Assembly: GCF_040783975.1 (NCBI RefSeq)
Contig: NZ_CP160631.1
Coordinates: forward strand, 2,046,001-2,110,000
DNA: 64,000 nt
Direction of reading: 5' to 3'
Origin: Pantoea sp. Ep11b
Lineage (GTDB): Bacteria > Pseudomonadota > Gammaproteobacteria > Enterobacterales > Enterobacteriaceae
Made by a program: the position numbers and the translations under genes. The notes under the pieces are model-generated. The model was not told the origin of the DNA, did no database searches, and saw only the letters and a program-made list of their open reading frames with translations. This document shows, in pieces, positions 52,957 through 62,957 of this stretch. Every line of letters starts with the position of its first letter. The first letter of the stretch is position 1.

Positions 52957-54348
52957 TCAGCGGTGCGCCAGTTCCGCGTTGTCGTCGCTTTCCAGTACGC
53001 GCTTGTCGGTCAGACCCAGCCAGCGGCTGGTCAGGGAGCCGGCGGTCATGGAGCCATTGACGTTCAGCGCCGTGCGGCCCATATCGATCAGCGGCTCGAT
53101 GGAGATCAGCAGTGCCACCAGCGTCACCGGCAGGCCCATTGCAGGCAGTACAATCAGGGCCGCAAAGGTGGCGCCGCCGCCGACACCCGCTACGCCCGCT
53201 GAACTCAGCGTGACCATGCCGACCAGGGTGGCAATCCACAGCGGGTCAAACGGGTTGATGCCCACCGTCGGCGCGACCATCACCGCCAGCATGGTCGGAT
53301 AGAGACCGGCACAGCCGTTCTGACCGATAGTGGCACCGAATGAGGCCGAGAAGCTGGCAATCGATTCAGGCACGCCGAGACGACGGGTCTGGGTTTCAAC
53401 ACTCAGCGGAATCGTGGCCGCACTGGAGCGACTGGTAAAGGCGAAGGTGATCACCGGCCATACTTTGCGGAAGAAGCGCAGCGGGTTGATACCGTTGACC
53501 GACAGCAGCAGCGCATGGACACCAAACATGATGGCCAGGCCAAGGTAAGAGGCAAGCACAAAGCTGCCCAGCTTGATAATGTCCTGGAGGTTAGAACCGG
53601 CGACCACTTTGGTCATCAGCGCCAGCACGCCGTAAGGGGTCAGCTTCATCACTAAACGGACCAGCTTCATAACCCACGACTGCAGGGTGTCGATAGCCAC
53701 CAGCACACGCTGGCCTTTAACCTCATCATCTTTGAGCAACTGCAGAGCAGCCACACCCAGGAAGGCAGCAAAAATAACGACGCTGATGATCGAGGTTGGA
53801 TTCGCGCCGGTCAGATCCGCGAACGGATTTTTCGGGATAAAGGAGAGCACCAGCTGTGGCACCGTCAGATCGGCGACTTTACCCACGTAGTTACTCTGGA
53901 TCGCACTGAGACGCGCCGTTTCCTGCGCACCCTGAACCAGACCTTCCGCGCTCAGCCCAAACAGGCCGGTGACGAAGACGCCCACCAGCGCCGAGATGGC
54001 AGTGGTAAACAGCAGAACGCCGATCGTCAGTACGCTGATTTTTCCCAGCGACGAAGCGTTATGCAGACGGGCGACCGCACTGAGGATAGAGACGAACACC
54101 AGTGGCATCACGACCATCTGCAGTAGCTGAACATAGCCATTTCCGACGATGTTGAACCAGCTGATTGACGCTTTTACCACTGCGCTGTTTTCGCCGTAGA
54201 TCAGCTGTAACACCAGGCCGAACAGCACGCCGATCACCAGACCGGTCAGCACCTTTTTCGACAGGCTCCAGTTCTGACGGCTGAAGCGGGAGAGCAATAC
54301 CAGCAGCACCACGAAGGCCACGATATTAAGCGTAAGAGGAAGGTCCAT
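52957..54348 (-). CDS. tcyP: L-cystine symporter TcyP (YdjN)
   Basis: 463 aa, DAACS (glutamate transporter-like) family sodium/proton-coupled carrier; imports L-cystine. Very close to E. coli TcyP throughout ([60 protein letters not shown]). The Ser-rich hairpin FTSRSS and the [20 protein letters not shown] loop are the substrate site. In E. coli it is CysB-controlled and induced by sulphur limitation. Confidence 0.97.
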   Translation of the reverse strand: MDLPLTLNIVAFVVLLVLLSRFSRQNWSLSKKVLTGLVIGVLFGLVLQLIYGENSAVVKASISWFNIVGNGYVQLLQMVVMPLVFVSILSAVARLHNASSLGKISVLTIGVLLFTTAISALVGVFVTGLFGLSAEGLVQGAQETARLSAIQSNYVGKVADLTVPQLVLSFIPKNPFADLTGANPTSIISVVIFAAFLGVAALQLLKDDEVKGQRVLVAIDTLQSWVMKLVRLVMKLTPYGVLALMTKVVAGSNLQDIIKLGSFVLASYLGLAIMFGVHALLLSVNGINPLRFFRKVWPVITFAFTSRSSAATIPLSVETQTRRLGVPESIASFSASFGATIGQNGCAGLYPTMLAVMVAPTVGINPFDPLWIATLVGMVTLSSAGVAGVGGGATFAALIVLPAMGLPVTLVALLISIEPLIDMGRTALNVNGSMTAGSLTSRWLGLTDKRVLESDDNAELAHR

Positions 54349-54499
54349 ACTGAAACTCCAGAGTAATGCGGCCTTCCGGGTCAGGAAGGCCGCATAATGT
54401 TAATCACGAATTAAGACAGCAGGAATGGTAACAGCAGGCGAAGAGGGTGCCTTATATCCAAATGGTATGGTTTATAACTGAATGGTGTTTTACGCTGAT

Positions 54500-55090
54500 T
54501 TATTGCGCATGATGCGCGGAGATTAACCGACCGACGCCATTCTGCAGCGTATCAAACAGCTGGGTCGGCCAGCCGTTTGCACCAAAAGATGGCATCCCCA
54601 CCGGAAACCAGAGTGCATAGCCCACCAGTCCCAGGCACAGCGCCCGCTCCAGCTGATTTCCTTTCTGACTGCGCAGAATCGGCAGGCGGAAGCGCCAGCG
54701 GCAGGGCCACAGCAGCGGCACCCCGGCGGGCGTCAGCATGTCGGCCACGATATGGCTGAGATAGCCCAGCGTCAGCCCCTGCAGCACGTCCGGCGGTATC
54801 GGCGACGACTGGGGCAGGTTTATCTGAAAAAGCCACAATCCGGCGGCTACCGCCAGCAGACTATGGGTAAAGCCCCGGTGCCCGAACGCCCGCGCAATCG
54901 GATGCGAGAGCCAGCGCAGTCGCTGTCCCAGCAGAGATTTAGGGTGGTCGATGTCAGGCAGCAGACAGGTCAGCAGCGCTGAGGGAACAAGATGCCACCA
55001 GTCGGCCTGCGCCAGAACGGGTGTCAGCTCAGCACGCTTTGCGAAAATAGCGCTGGCAATGGCAAAAATGATGTGGCCTTCGCCCGTCAT
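54500..55090 (-). CDS. ydjM: LexA-regulated inner-membrane metal-dependent hydrolase YdjM
   Basis: 196 aa from ATG 55090 (MTGEGHIIFAIASAIFAKRA), matching E. coli YdjM; the longer frame adds 35 unrelated residues across the LexA site. Family DUF457 (YbcI/DcsA), with LLPDIDHPKS and FGHRGFTHSLLA as putative metal-binding motifs and several membrane segments. The substrate is unknown. In E. coli it is an SOS gene, and its LexA-site arrangement is preserved here. Confidence 0.93.
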   Translation of the reverse strand: MTGEGHIIFAIASAIFAKRAELTPVLAQADWWHLVPSALLTCLLPDIDHPKSLLGQRLRWLSHPIARAFGHRGFTHSLLAVAAGLWLFQINLPQSSPIPPDVLQGLTLGYLSHIVADMLTPAGVPLLWPCRWRFRLPILRSQKGNQLERALCLGLVGYALWFPVGMPSFGANGWPTQLFDTLQNGVGRLISAHHAQ

Positions 55091-55112
55091 GATAGAACCT
55101 GGTTGCAAAGAA

Positions 55113-55132
55113 AACTGTCGATGCATCCAGTA
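55113..55132 (-). promoter_or_regulatory. LexA (SOS) box of ydjM
   Basis: Minus strand TACTGGATGCATCGACAGTT has the CTG-N10-CAG core and 14 of 20 consensus matches, 22 bases before the ydjM start. A second, degenerate copy lies directly upstream (55130-55149, TACTGGACAAATCCCTATAC), reflecting the double box I recall for E. coli. Confidence 0.75.
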
Positions 55133-55230
55133 TAGGGATTTGTCCAGTAAATGAGAACATGTGACGCTGTAACGAAGCATGAATATTTTTAACATCGCGG
55201 ACAGTGATGAAACACTGCCCGCGCAAATGA

Positions 55231-55992
55231 TTAACGCGCCAGCCAGCCGCCATCGACCGCCAGGGTATAGCCGTTAACGTAATCCGAGGCGGAGGAGGCC
55301 AGAAACACCACCGGGCCCATCATATCTTCAGGCACGCCCCAGCGGCCCGCCGGAATGCGCCCCAGAATCTCTTCACTGCGCGCCGCATCGTTACGCAGCT
55401 GTTCAGTGTTGTCGGTCGCCATGTAACCCGGTGCGATGGCGTTGACATTGATGCCATGCTTCGCCCATTCGTTTGCCATCAGGCGGGTCAGCCCCATCAC
55501 CGCGCTTTTCGAGGCGGTATAGGAGGGCACGCGGATGCCGCCCTGAAACGACAGCATTGATGCGATATTGATAATCTTGCCGCCGCCCCCCTGCGCGATA
55601 AAGCGGCGTGCGGCCTGCTGTGCCAGAAAAAACACGGACTTGCTGTTGATGTTCATCACATCATCCCAGTCCTGTACGCTGAAATTAAGCGCATCTTCGC
55701 GGCGGATAATGCCAGCATTGTTCACCAGAATGTCGATCCGGCCTGCGGCGGCGACAGCCTGTTCCACGACCTGCGTGGCCACCTCGCTGCGCACCAGGTC
55801 GGCCGTCACCGGCCAGAAACGGCGGCCCAGCGCTTCAACCTGACGCTGCGTTTCATCCGCCGCCGCGCGGTTGACGCCCACAATGTCGCAGCCAGCCTGC
55901 GCCAGCCCCCGCGCCATGCCCTGGCCCAGGCCGGTGTTACAGCCGGTCACGATGGCCACTTTACCTGCTAAATCAAAGCTGTTTAGTACCAT
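55231..55992 (-). CDS. kduD: 2-dehydro-3-deoxy-D-gluconate 5-dehydrogenase
   Basis: NAD-dependent SDR that reduces 2,5-diketo-3-deoxygluconate to KDG in pectin/hexuronate breakdown. 253 aa. TGCNTGLGQGMA cofactor loop, NNAG, NIASMLSFQGG with the catalytic Ser, YTASK, and a terminal DGGWLAR. High similarity to KduD. Follows kduI by 17 bases in one operon. Confidence 0.95.
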   Translation of the reverse strand: MVLNSFDLAGKVAIVTGCNTGLGQGMARGLAQAGCDIVGVNRAAADETQRQVEALGRRFWPVTADLVRSEVATQVVEQAVAAAGRIDILVNNAGIIRREDALNFSVQDWDDVMNINSKSVFFLAQQAARRFIAQGGGGKIINIASMLSFQGGIRVPSYTASKSAVMGLTRLMANEWAKHGINVNAIAPGYMATDNTEQLRNDAARSEEILGRIPAGRWGVPEDMMGPVVFLASSASDYVNGYTLAVDGGWLAR

Positions 55993-56009
55993 AGATGATT
56001 CTCCTCTGC

Positions 56010-56846
56010 TCAGCGCAGTGCGCTGATGTTGACGGGGTCCATGTCCTCAAAGACCTGATTCTCGCCCACCATGCCCCAGATGAAGGCGTAACACTGCGTG
56101 CCAACTCCGGCATGGATGGACCAGCTGGGTGAGATCACCGCCTGTTCGTTATGCACCAGCAGATGACGGGTCTGCTGCGGCTCTCCCATCATGTGGAAAA
56201 CCGCGCTCTCCTCAGGCAGATCGAAATAGAAATAGACTTCCATACGGCGTTCATGGGTGTGACAGGGCATGGTGTTCCACAGGCTGCCCTCCTCCAGTCT
56301 GGTAAGACCCATAGTGAGCTGGCAGGTGGGCAGGACATCCGGCACGATAAACCTGTGGATGGTACGACGATTAGCGGTCGCGGCAGCGCCCAGTGTGGTG
56401 CTGGCCGCCTCAGACAACGTGATCTTTCTGTCCGGGTAAGTGCAGTGCGCGGGCGCGCTGTTGTAATAAAAGCGGGCGGGTCGGGCCGGATCCAGGCTGC
56501 GGAACTGCAGAGTGCGCGCGCCTTTGCCGATATAGAGTGCCTCTTCGTGCCCGATCTCCCATATTTTACCGTCAACCTCTGCCTGACCCGGCCCGCCGAT
56601 ATTAATCACGCCCAGCTCGCGGCGTTCGAGGAAATAGCTGACGCCCAGCTGTTTTCCCATCTCATCCCCTATCGTGACCGGCCTGTTCACCGGCATTACG
56701 CCACCAATGATGATGCGGTCGATATGGCTGTAGGTCAGGGTGTAATCATCCGCGCTAAATATTTTCTCAATCAGGAACGCACGCCGCAGCGCCCCGGTGT
56801 CGAGCTGTCTGGCGTGATCGCTGTGAATGCTTTGTCGAATCTCCAT
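56010..56846 (-). CDS. kduI: 5-keto-4-deoxyuronate isomerase
   Basis: Converts 5-keto-4-deoxyuronate, from unsaturated galacturonate oligomers, to 2,5-diketo-3-deoxygluconate. 278 aa, the family length. The zinc-binding cupin motif is [19 protein letters not shown], with [17 protein letters not shown] downstream. First gene of kduI-kduD, under the KdgR operator at 56,931. Confidence 0.97.
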   Translation of the reverse strand: MEIRQSIHSDHARQLDTGALRRAFLIEKIFSADDYTLTYSHIDRIIIGGVMPVNRPVTIGDEMGKQLGVSYFLERRELGVINIGGPGQAEVDGKIWEIGHEEALYIGKGARTLQFRSLDPARPARFYYNSAPAHCTYPDRKITLSEAASTTLGAAATANRRTIHRFIVPDVLPTCQLTMGLTRLEEGSLWNTMPCHTHERRMEVYFYFDLPEESAVFHMMGEPQQTRHLLVHNEQAVISPSWSIHAGVGTQCYAFIWGMVGENQVFEDMDPVNISALR

Positions 56847-56930
56847 CTCAGGCCTCTCTGCAGGTCAGGGTGTCGATGCCCCGAAGGGGGAACAGGTGCA
56901 TCTTAGGAAGAGTGAGAAGGTAATTCAATA

Positions 56931-56951
56931 AAAATGAAACGATGTTTTATT
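56931..56951 (-). promoter_or_regulatory. KdgR operator upstream of kduI
   Basis: Plus strand AAAATGAAACGATGTTTTAT fits the KdgR consensus (AATGAAAC-N-nTGTTTCATT type) with one or two changes. It lies about 85 bases before kduI, as expected for repression relieved by KDG. Confidence 0.75.
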
Positions 56952-56987
56952 TTTTGAGGCGTGGATCATGAAGCGAGGAGAGCAGGC

Positions 56988-57012
56988 AAAAAAAAGCCCG
57001 CACAGGCGGGCA
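56988..57012 (-). terminator. terminator of hxpB
   Basis: Minus strand GCCCGC and GCGGGC arms around CTGT followed by a run of at least seven T, just past the stop codon. Confidence 0.9.
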
Positions 57013-57017
57013 GATGA

Positions 57018-57686
57018 TTATCCCTGCAGATGGTGCAGGGTCAGTTCGCTGAGGCTCGCCAGCCGCACATCGGCCAGCGCCCAGCGGGGATCGTCGCGAT
57101 GTTCCGCGGCGGGCACCACGATTGACCGCATACGCGCGGCTTTAGTCGCGATCATGCCGTTAAACGAATCTTCCAGCGTCACGCAGTTGAGCGGATCGAT
57201 TGCCAGCCGGTCAGCGGCGTTGAGATAAACCTGCGGATGCGGCTTGCTGTATGGCAGGGCTTCAGCTGAAGAGAGCACGTCAAAATAGTGCCGCAGATTA
57301 AACATCTCCAGCACCTGCTCCAGCATCCTGAGCGGTGAGGCGGAGGCCAGGCCGATCTTCAGCCCCTGGTCGCGACAGAGCTGCAGGGCCGTCTCCACGC
57401 CCGGCAGCAGCGGCCGGGTCTGCGCCACCAGCGTCATGGCGCGCGCAATAATTCGTTCCGTTACTTCCTGCTGCGAAGGCCCCTGCCACGGCAGCGTTTC
57501 GTACCACATCCGCACAGTCTGATCGATGCGCAGACCCAGCGTATCGGGCAGTTCTCTGCGACGTGACAGGTCGACATCCAGCGTTGAAAAGATATCCAGT
57601 TCGGCCTGATCCCACAGCGGTTCAGAGTCGATCAGTAAGCCATCCATATCAAACAGGGCGGCGAGCACAGGGCGGTGATAGGGCAT
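57018..57686 (-). CDS. hxpB: hexitol phosphatase B / sugar phosphatase YniC
   Basis: HAD-superfamily phosphatase acting on 2-deoxyglucose 6-phosphate and related sugar phosphates. 222 aa from ATG 57686; an ATG two codons earlier overlaps the GGAG. Motif I is FDMDGLLIDSEPLWD (nucleophile Asp), motif II LASASP, motif III Lys in YSKPHPQVYL, motif IV LEDSFNGM. The family length is met exactly. Confidence 0.95.
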   Translation of the reverse strand: MPYHRPVLAALFDMDGLLIDSEPLWDQAELDIFSTLDVDLSRRRELPDTLGLRIDQTVRMWYETLPWQGPSQQEVTERIIARAMTLVAQTRPLLPGVETALQLCRDQGLKIGLASASPLRMLEQVLEMFNLRHYFDVLSSAEALPYSKPHPQVYLNAADRLAIDPLNCVTLEDSFNGMIATKAARMRSIVVPAAEHRDDPRWALADVRLASLSELTLHHLQG

Positions 57687-57830
57687 CGGCATCTCCTTAT
57701 AAAGTCGGCGTTACCTTAGCATCTTTCGCCGGTGACGCACGCGCTACCCGGTCAGCCACGCTTTTTTTGGGAAATTTCGCCATTGGCAGGTAGACTTACG
57801 CCAAACCGGATTCCGGCTAAAGGAGAGAAT

Positions 57831-58367
57831 ATGACCTATCAACAGGCTGGCCGCATCGCCATCCTCAAGCGTGTGGCGGGCTGGGTGCTGTTTTTAGTGG
57901 CGCTGCTGTCGACCATTATTTCTGTTTTAAGCTTTATGTTTAAGCACAGTGAGAAGCAACCGGGCATCGATGCGGTGATGCTCGATTTTGTGCATGTCAT
58001 CGTCGATATGCTGCGCTTCAATACGCCGTTCCTGAACGTCTTCTGGCATAACTCGCCGGTGCCGGAATTTAACGGACAGATGAACCTGGGCTTCTGGCTG
58101 ATCTACATCCTGATTTTTGTCGGGCTGGCGCTGGAGTCCTCCGGTGCGCGGATGGGGCGCCAGGCGCGTCATGTGAAAGAGGGCATTGAGGACCAGATGA
58201 TTCTGGAGCAGGCCAAAGGCAGCGAAGGGCGCAGCCGCCAGCAGCTGGAAGAGAAGGTGCGCGTTCCCCGTCACACCATCTTCCTGCAGATTTTCCCGCT
58301 TTACGTTCTGCCTGTGGTGATTGCGATAGCCGGATATTTTGTGCTGTCGCTGCTGGGCTTTATCTGA
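57831..58367 (+). CDS. yniB: inner-membrane protein YniB
   Basis: 178 aa, identical in length to E. coli YniB. Three hydrophobic segments (about 17-36, 85-103 and 155-176), with a basic, soluble loop between the second and third. ATG 57831 follows AAGGAGAG; function unknown. Divergent from hxpB and convergent with yniA, as in E. coli. Confidence 0.92.
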   Translation: MTYQQAGRIAILKRVAGWVLFLVALLSTIISVLSFMFKHSEKQPGIDAVMLDFVHVIVDMLRFNTPFLNVFWHNSPVPEFNGQMNLGFWLIYILIFVGLALESSGARMGRQARHVKEGIEDQMILEQAKGSEGRSRQQLEEKVRVPRHTIFLQIFPLYVLPVVIAIAGYFVLSLLGFI

Positions 58368-58379
58368 CTGCGGTTGCCG

Positions 58380-59273
58380 TCAGGCCGGTTTGGCCTGACG
58401 GAGGCTGTACGCCTCTTCTTCCAGCAACTGGTCAATGGCGAACTGCGCGTCGTCAGGCCAGTGCCCGCCAAACACGTTGGCCCGGTTCAGCAGATAGTAG
58501 AGCTGGTAGACCGGCAGACGCTGCGAAAAACCGTCCGGCAGCGGCCACACCGCCTGATAGCCCTCGTAAATCTGGCGGGGCAGGTCGGGAAACCAGCTCA
58601 GCATGGCCAGGTCACACTCACGGTCGCCCCAGTAGCAGGCGGGATCAAACAGCCAGGGCCCGCTGGCGCTGTTCGCGCAGTTGGCCGGCCAGAGATCGCC
58701 ATGCAGCAGCGACGGCTGCGGATGATGTGACGCCAGCACCCGCTGAACCGAGGCGATGATCCGTTCGGTGTCACCGTAGTGAAGCCCTTTTTCCGCCGCC
58801 AGCTGCAGCTGCCAGCCGATACGCTGCTCGGCAAAGAACACTGACCAGCGCCGCAGCCAGCTGTTGGGCTGCGGCGTCGTCGTAATGTTATTGTCGAAAT
58901 CGAGGCCAAACTGGGTCTGTTCGCTCCACTGATGAAGATGCGCCAGCTGCTGACCCAGCTGCCAGGCACTCTGCTCATCCAGCGGCTGCGGCCGGATATA
59001 CTCCATCAGCAGAAAGCTCTCTTCGCGGTGATGTCCCACGCCATAGACCTGCGGCACCCGGACCGTGCCGGTGCGCGCCAGCAACGCCAGCTGATCGGCC
59101 TCCCACGTAAAGAGTGAGAGCATCTCGCGGCTGTTACTTTTGACAAAGACGTCGTGATCACCGTAGCGGATATGCCAGGTGGGATGGATATCGCCGCCCG
59201 CAAGGGCGTGACGTTGCGTGATTTCGGCGTTGCCTAACTGCTCGCTTAACAGACGACTAATGGCTGACCACAT
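58380..59273 (-). CDS. yniA: fructosamine-3-kinase-like protein YniA
   Basis: 297 aa. Kinase fold of the fructosamine kinase family, proposed to repair glycated proteins or phosphorylate small metabolites. Lys in HDVFVKSNSRE; catalytic loop LLHGDLWPANC, then the DPACYWGDRECDLAML metal-binding Asp motif. ATG 59273 with GAGG eight bases upstream; the longer frame is less likely. A 10-bp inverted repeat (58377-58401) covers its last codons. Confidence 0.93.
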   Translation of the reverse strand: MWSAISRLLSEQLGNAEITQRHALAGGDIHPTWHIRYGDHDVFVKSNSREMLSLFTWEADQLALLARTGTVRVPQVYGVGHHREESFLLMEYIRPQPLDEQSAWQLGQQLAHLHQWSEQTQFGLDFDNNITTTPQPNSWLRRWSVFFAEQRIGWQLQLAAEKGLHYGDTERIIASVQRVLASHHPQPSLLHGDLWPANCANSASGPWLFDPACYWGDRECDLAMLSWFPDLPRQIYEGYQAVWPLPDGFSQRLPVYQLYYLLNRANVFGGHWPDDAQFAIDQLLEEEAYSLRQAKPA

Positions 59274-59376
59274 AGGGTTGTCCTCTTTATTCGCTGCGTA
59301 AGTACGATGGTATGCCTGAATATTCACCAAAACCGGCGCGATTGCACCCCTTATTCTGCGCCCGGGTCACAAAACA

Positions 59377-59670
59377 TTACTGCGGGGTGTCGTGCAGATA
59401 GGCCTCAAGGGTCATCAGGGTCACGTCAGGCTTCTGACCCAGCACACTTTCACCGGCTGCCGTAACCTGCTGTCGCAGATCCTCTTCCGCCAGGGTCGTG
59501 ACAATGCCATAACTGTTGGTGCCCAGTTCATGAGGATGGCCCTCTTCATCCATCAGCGTGGTGCTGAACCCGGCGGCGGTCATTGCGCTGGTCAGCTCCA
59601 GGATGTCACTCAATCCCGACTCCTGATAATGAAAGGTTACGATATAGCGGGTCAGATCACTGTTGCTCAT
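59377..59670 (-). CDS. ydiZ: YdiZ-like small conserved protein
   Basis: 97 aa, soluble, mixed alpha/beta, starting MSNSDLTRYIVTFHYQESGL. The position before yniA and the length match E. coli ydiZ, whose function is unknown. An AGGTGC motif lies upstream of ATG 59670. The identification rests largely on position. Confidence 0.8.
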   Translation of the reverse strand: MSNSDLTRYIVTFHYQESGLSDILELTSAMTAAGFSTTLMDEEGHPHELGTNSYGIVTTLAEEDLRQQVTAAGESVLGQKPDVTLMTLEAYLHDTPQ

Positions 59671-60021
59671 AAGGCACCTCCGGGAAAAGGAAACTGAACT
59701 GAGCGTAGACCATGGTGAAAAAACAGGCGAACGGCAGCGGCGAGGGCGCGCATCTGAGATGACGCTCAGCGTAAAGGTCTGTCAGCGGTGCGCCAGGCAG
59801 GCTGAAAAATCTTCTGCCGTAACGGCTATCTTTTCGGTCGGGCGGCACTATAATGCGCGACGTTAATCAGATGAGTCCCAATTAACACGGGTTGCCAGGG
59901 GCATTATCGGCGTTTTTTGTAAGTTAATAATTTTTTACAAAACTTACCGTAAATTGCATTGAATGGCTGGCAAAACGCTTCAGACTCTCCGTTTTTTAAA
60001 CAGTCGCTCGGATCATATTTA
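59671..60021. other. ydiZ-ydiY intergenic region, pfkB absent
   Basis: 350 bases without a gene. In E. coli pfkB lies here between ydiZ and ydiY; no trace of a ribokinase-family kinase is visible. An AT-rich stretch at 59,915-59,965 probably carries the ydiY promoter. Confidence 0.55.
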
Positions 60022-60783
60022 ATGAAAGCCTATAACAAGCTGTCTGCTGTTCTTTTGCTCTCCGCTGGAGCTTTTTGTCATCAGGCACTGGCCGATAACG
60101 CCGTCTTCACCTCAATGGATGACCCTTCCACGGCGAAAAAGCCGTTTGAAGGTTCTGCTTCAGCGGGCTATCTGGCGCAAACCGGTAATACCACCAGCTC
60201 TTCCCTGACTGCCCAGACCAACATGACCTGGTATCAATCATCGATGGCGTACAGCTTGTGGGGTAACGCAGCCAACACCTCGTCCAACGATGAGCGCTCT
60301 TCTGAGACCTACAACATCGGCGGTCGTTCACGTTACAACGTCAGCGCCTATGACTACCTGTTTGGTCAGGCGAGCTGGCTGAGCGACCGTTTCAACGGTT
60401 ATGACTCACGCGATGTCCTGACCGCCGGTTACGGTCGTCAGATCCTGAACGGCCCGGTGCACTCGCTGCGTGCGGAATTCGGTCCGGGTGTGCGTTATGA
60501 CGATTACCATGCGGGTGGCCATCAGACCAAAGCGCTGGGCTACGGCGCAGTCAGCTACCAGTGGCAGCTGACCGACACCACCAAATTTATTCAGGGTGTC
60601 TCGGTGCTGAGCAGCTTCGGCGAAGATACGACGGTCAACTCCGAAACCGGTCTGCAGGTCGCTATCAACAGCCACTTCGCGCTGAAGCTGGCGTACAACG
60701 TGACCTGGAACAACAATCCGGCGGAGTCTGCGCCAGATCGTACCGATACCAAAACCTCAATCATGCTCTCTTACGCGATGTAA
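60022..60783 (+). CDS. ydiY: outer-membrane DUF481 protein YdiY
   Basis: 253 aa. Signal peptide KAYNKLSAVLLLSAGAFCHQ, cleaved near ALA. The mature part is made of alternating beta strands typical of a DUF481 outer-membrane barrel (GSASAGYLAQTGNTTSSSLT; YGAVSYQWQLTDTTKFIQGV; TSIMLSYAM). Function unknown; acid-inducible in E. coli. ATG 60022; the longer frame adds 21 residues with no ribosome binding site. Confidence 0.9.
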   Translation: MKAYNKLSAVLLLSAGAFCHQALADNAVFTSMDDPSTAKKPFEGSASAGYLAQTGNTTSSSLTAQTNMTWYQSSMAYSLWGNAANTSSNDERSSETYNIGGRSRYNVSAYDYLFGQASWLSDRFNGYDSRDVLTAGYGRQILNGPVHSLRAEFGPGVRYDDYHAGGHQTKALGYGAVSYQWQLTDTTKFIQGVSVLSSFGEDTTVNSETGLQVAINSHFALKLAYNVTWNNNPAESAPDRTDTKTSIMLSYAM

Positions 60784-60808
60784 GCGCATTTTTGCGGCAG
60801 GATCCCCG

Positions 60809-60841
60809 GCGGCCTGACATTGTGTCAGGCCGCTTTTTTTT
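60809..60841 (+). terminator. terminator of ydiY
   Basis: GCGGCCTGACA and TGTCAGGCCGC perfect arms, then TTTTTTT. Confidence 0.92.
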
Positions 60842-60929
60842 GTTCGCTCCACGGCTTAGCAAAAAGGGGATGGTTTTTCTCGCCGGGGAAAACTGCTATT
60901 ATCTGCCTGCACTGTGAGCCTGGCGATAT

Positions 60930-61024
60930 TCCGACAATGTGGGTCTGATATTACGCCAGGTCAAACCTCTCATGACATTGCATGTAGGCTTTCGTGTGGC
61001 TTACCACTGCAAATAAGGATATGA
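60930..61024 (+). promoter_or_regulatory. thrS translational operator (leader RNA)
   Basis: The leader of thrS closely resembles that of E. coli. A hairpin at 60984-61004 has a stem GTAGGC/GCTTAC and a loop containing CGT, imitating the anticodon arm of threonine tRNA. ThrRS binds this leader and blocks ribosome entry, giving feedback control. Confidence 0.7.
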
Positions 61025-61025
61025 A

Positions 61026-62954
61026 ATGCCTGTAATTACGCTTCCTGATGGCAGCCAGCGCGTGTTTGACCGCCCTGTCAGTGTGATGGATATTGCACTG
61101 GATATCGGTCCCGGTCTGGCAAAGGCCTGTATCGCGGGTCGGGTCAACGGAGAACTGGTTGATGCTGTCGATCCCATTACCGAAGACGCCGCCGTTGCGA
61201 TCATTACCGCTAAAGACGAAGCGGGTCTGGAAATCATCCGCCACTCCTGTGCGCACCTGTTAGGGCATGCGATCAAGCAGCTGTGGCCCGATACCAAAAT
61301 GGCGATTGGCCCGGTTATCGATAACGGCTTCTATTATGATGTCGACATCGACCGCACGCTGACTCAGGAAGATATCGACCTGCTGGAAAAACGCATGCAT
61401 CAGCTGGCTGAGACCAACTACGATGTGGTGAAGAAAAAAGTCAGCTGGCAGGAAGCGCGTGATGTCTTTGCGGCGCGTGGCGAAATCTATAAAACCACCA
61501 TTCTTGATGAAAACATCAGCCACGACGACAAGCCTGGCCTCTATCATCACGAAGAATATATCGACATGTGCCGCGGTCCGCATGTGCCGAACATGCGGTT
61601 CTGTCACCATTTTAAACTGCAGAAAATCTCCGGTGCCTACTGGCGCGGCGACAGCAGCAATAAAATGCTGCAGCGTATTTATGGCACCGCATGGGCAGAC
61701 AAAAAGCAGCTGGCGGCCTATCTGCAGCGTCTGGAAGAGGCGGCGAAGCGTGACCATCGCAAGATTGGTAAGCAGCTGGATCTCTACCATATGCAGGAAG
61801 AAGCCCCGGGCATGGTCTTCTGGCACAACGACGGCTGGACCATCTTCCGCGAGCTGGAAGTGTTTGTCCGCAGTAAGCTGAAAGAGTACCAGTATCAGGA
61901 AGTAAAAGGTCCGTTCATGATGGACCGCGTCCTGTGGGAAAAAACCGGCCACTGGGAAAACTACAAAGAGGCGATGTTCACCACCTCTTCAGAGAACCGT
62001 GAATATTGCATTAAACCGATGAACTGTCCGGGTCACGTTCAGATCTTTAATCAGGGTCTGAAATCGTACCGCGATCTGCCGCTGCGTATGGCGGAGTTCG
62101 GTAGCTGTCACCGTAACGAGCCATCGGGTGCGCTGCACGGTCTGATGCGCGTTCGTGGCTTCACTCAGGATGATGCACACGTCTTCTGTACAGAAGAACA
62201 GGTGCGTGACGAAGTGAACAGCTGTATCCGCATGGTTTATGACATGTACAGCACCTTCGGCTTTGAAAAGATTGTGGTGAAACTCTCCACCCGTCCTGAG
62301 AAGCGTATCGGCACCGATGAGATGTGGGATCGCGCCGAGGAAGACCTGGCGGCGGCCCTGAACGAAAACAACATTGAGTTTGAGTATCAGCCGGGTGAGG
62401 GCGCGTTCTACGGCCCTAAAATTGAGTTCACGTTGTACGATTGTCTCGATCGCGCCTGGCAGTGCGGCACAGTTCAGCTAGACTTCTCCCTGCCAAAACG
62501 CCTTGAAGCAACCTATGTGGGTGAAAACAACGATCGTCAGACGCCAGTGATGATTCACCGTGCGATTCTGGGTTCGATGGAGCGCTTCATCGGGATTCTG
62601 ACTGAAGAGTTCGCCGGTTTCTTCCCAACCTGGCTGGCACCGCTGCAGGTCGTGGTGATGAATATTACCGACGGGCAGGCAGAATATGTTGAGTCTTTGA
62701 CACGTAAGTTGCAGAATGCTGGCATTCGTGTGAAGGCAGACTTGAGAAATGAGAAGATAGGCTTTAAAATCCGCGAGCACACATTACGTCGCGTCCCTTA
62801 TATGCTGGTCTGCGGTGATAAAGAGGTGGAAGCTGGCAAAGTTGCCGTTCGCACCCGCCGTGGTAAAGACCTGGGGTCGCTGGATGTTGATCTGTTTGTT
62901 GAGAAGCTGCAACAAGAGATTCGCAGCCGCAATCTTCACCAATTGGAGGAATAA
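61026..62954 (+). CDS. thrS: threonyl-tRNA synthetase
   Basis: Class II synthetase charging tRNA-Thr; 642 aa, the E. coli length. Order: TGS domain (1-60), editing domain with the HxxxH zinc-like site ([16 protein letters not shown]), catalytic core with [10 protein letters not shown] (zinc Cys and His) and the motif 2 region [20 protein letters not shown], then the anticodon-binding domain. ATG 61026 follows AAGGAT. First gene of thrS-infC-rpmI-rplT. Confidence 0.98.
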   Translation: MPVITLPDGSQRVFDRPVSVMDIALDIGPGLAKACIAGRVNGELVDAVDPITEDAAVAIITAKDEAGLEIIRHSCAHLLGHAIKQLWPDTKMAIGPVIDNGFYYDVDIDRTLTQEDIDLLEKRMHQLAETNYDVVKKKVSWQEARDVFAARGEIYKTTILDENISHDDKPGLYHHEEYIDMCRGPHVPNMRFCHHFKLQKISGAYWRGDSSNKMLQRIYGTAWADKKQLAAYLQRLEEAAKRDHRKIGKQLDLYHMQEEAPGMVFWHNDGWTIFRELEVFVRSKLKEYQYQEVKGPFMMDRVLWEKTGHWENYKEAMFTTSSENREYCIKPMNCPGHVQIFNQGLKSYRDLPLRMAEFGSCHRNEPSGALHGLMRVRGFTQDDAHVFCTEEQVRDEVNSCIRMVYDMYSTFGFEKIVVKLSTRPEKRIGTDEMWDRAEEDLAAALNENNIEFEYQPGEGAFYGPKIEFTLYDCLDRAWQCGTVQLDFSLPKRLEATYVGENNDRQTPVMIHRAILGSMERFIGILTEEFAGFFPTWLAPLQVVVMNITDGQAEYVESLTRKLQNAGIRVKADLRNEKIGFKIREHTLRRVPYMLVCGDKEVEAGKVAVRTRRGKDLGSLDVDLFVEKLQQEIRSRNLHQLEE

Positions 62955-62957
62955 AGT

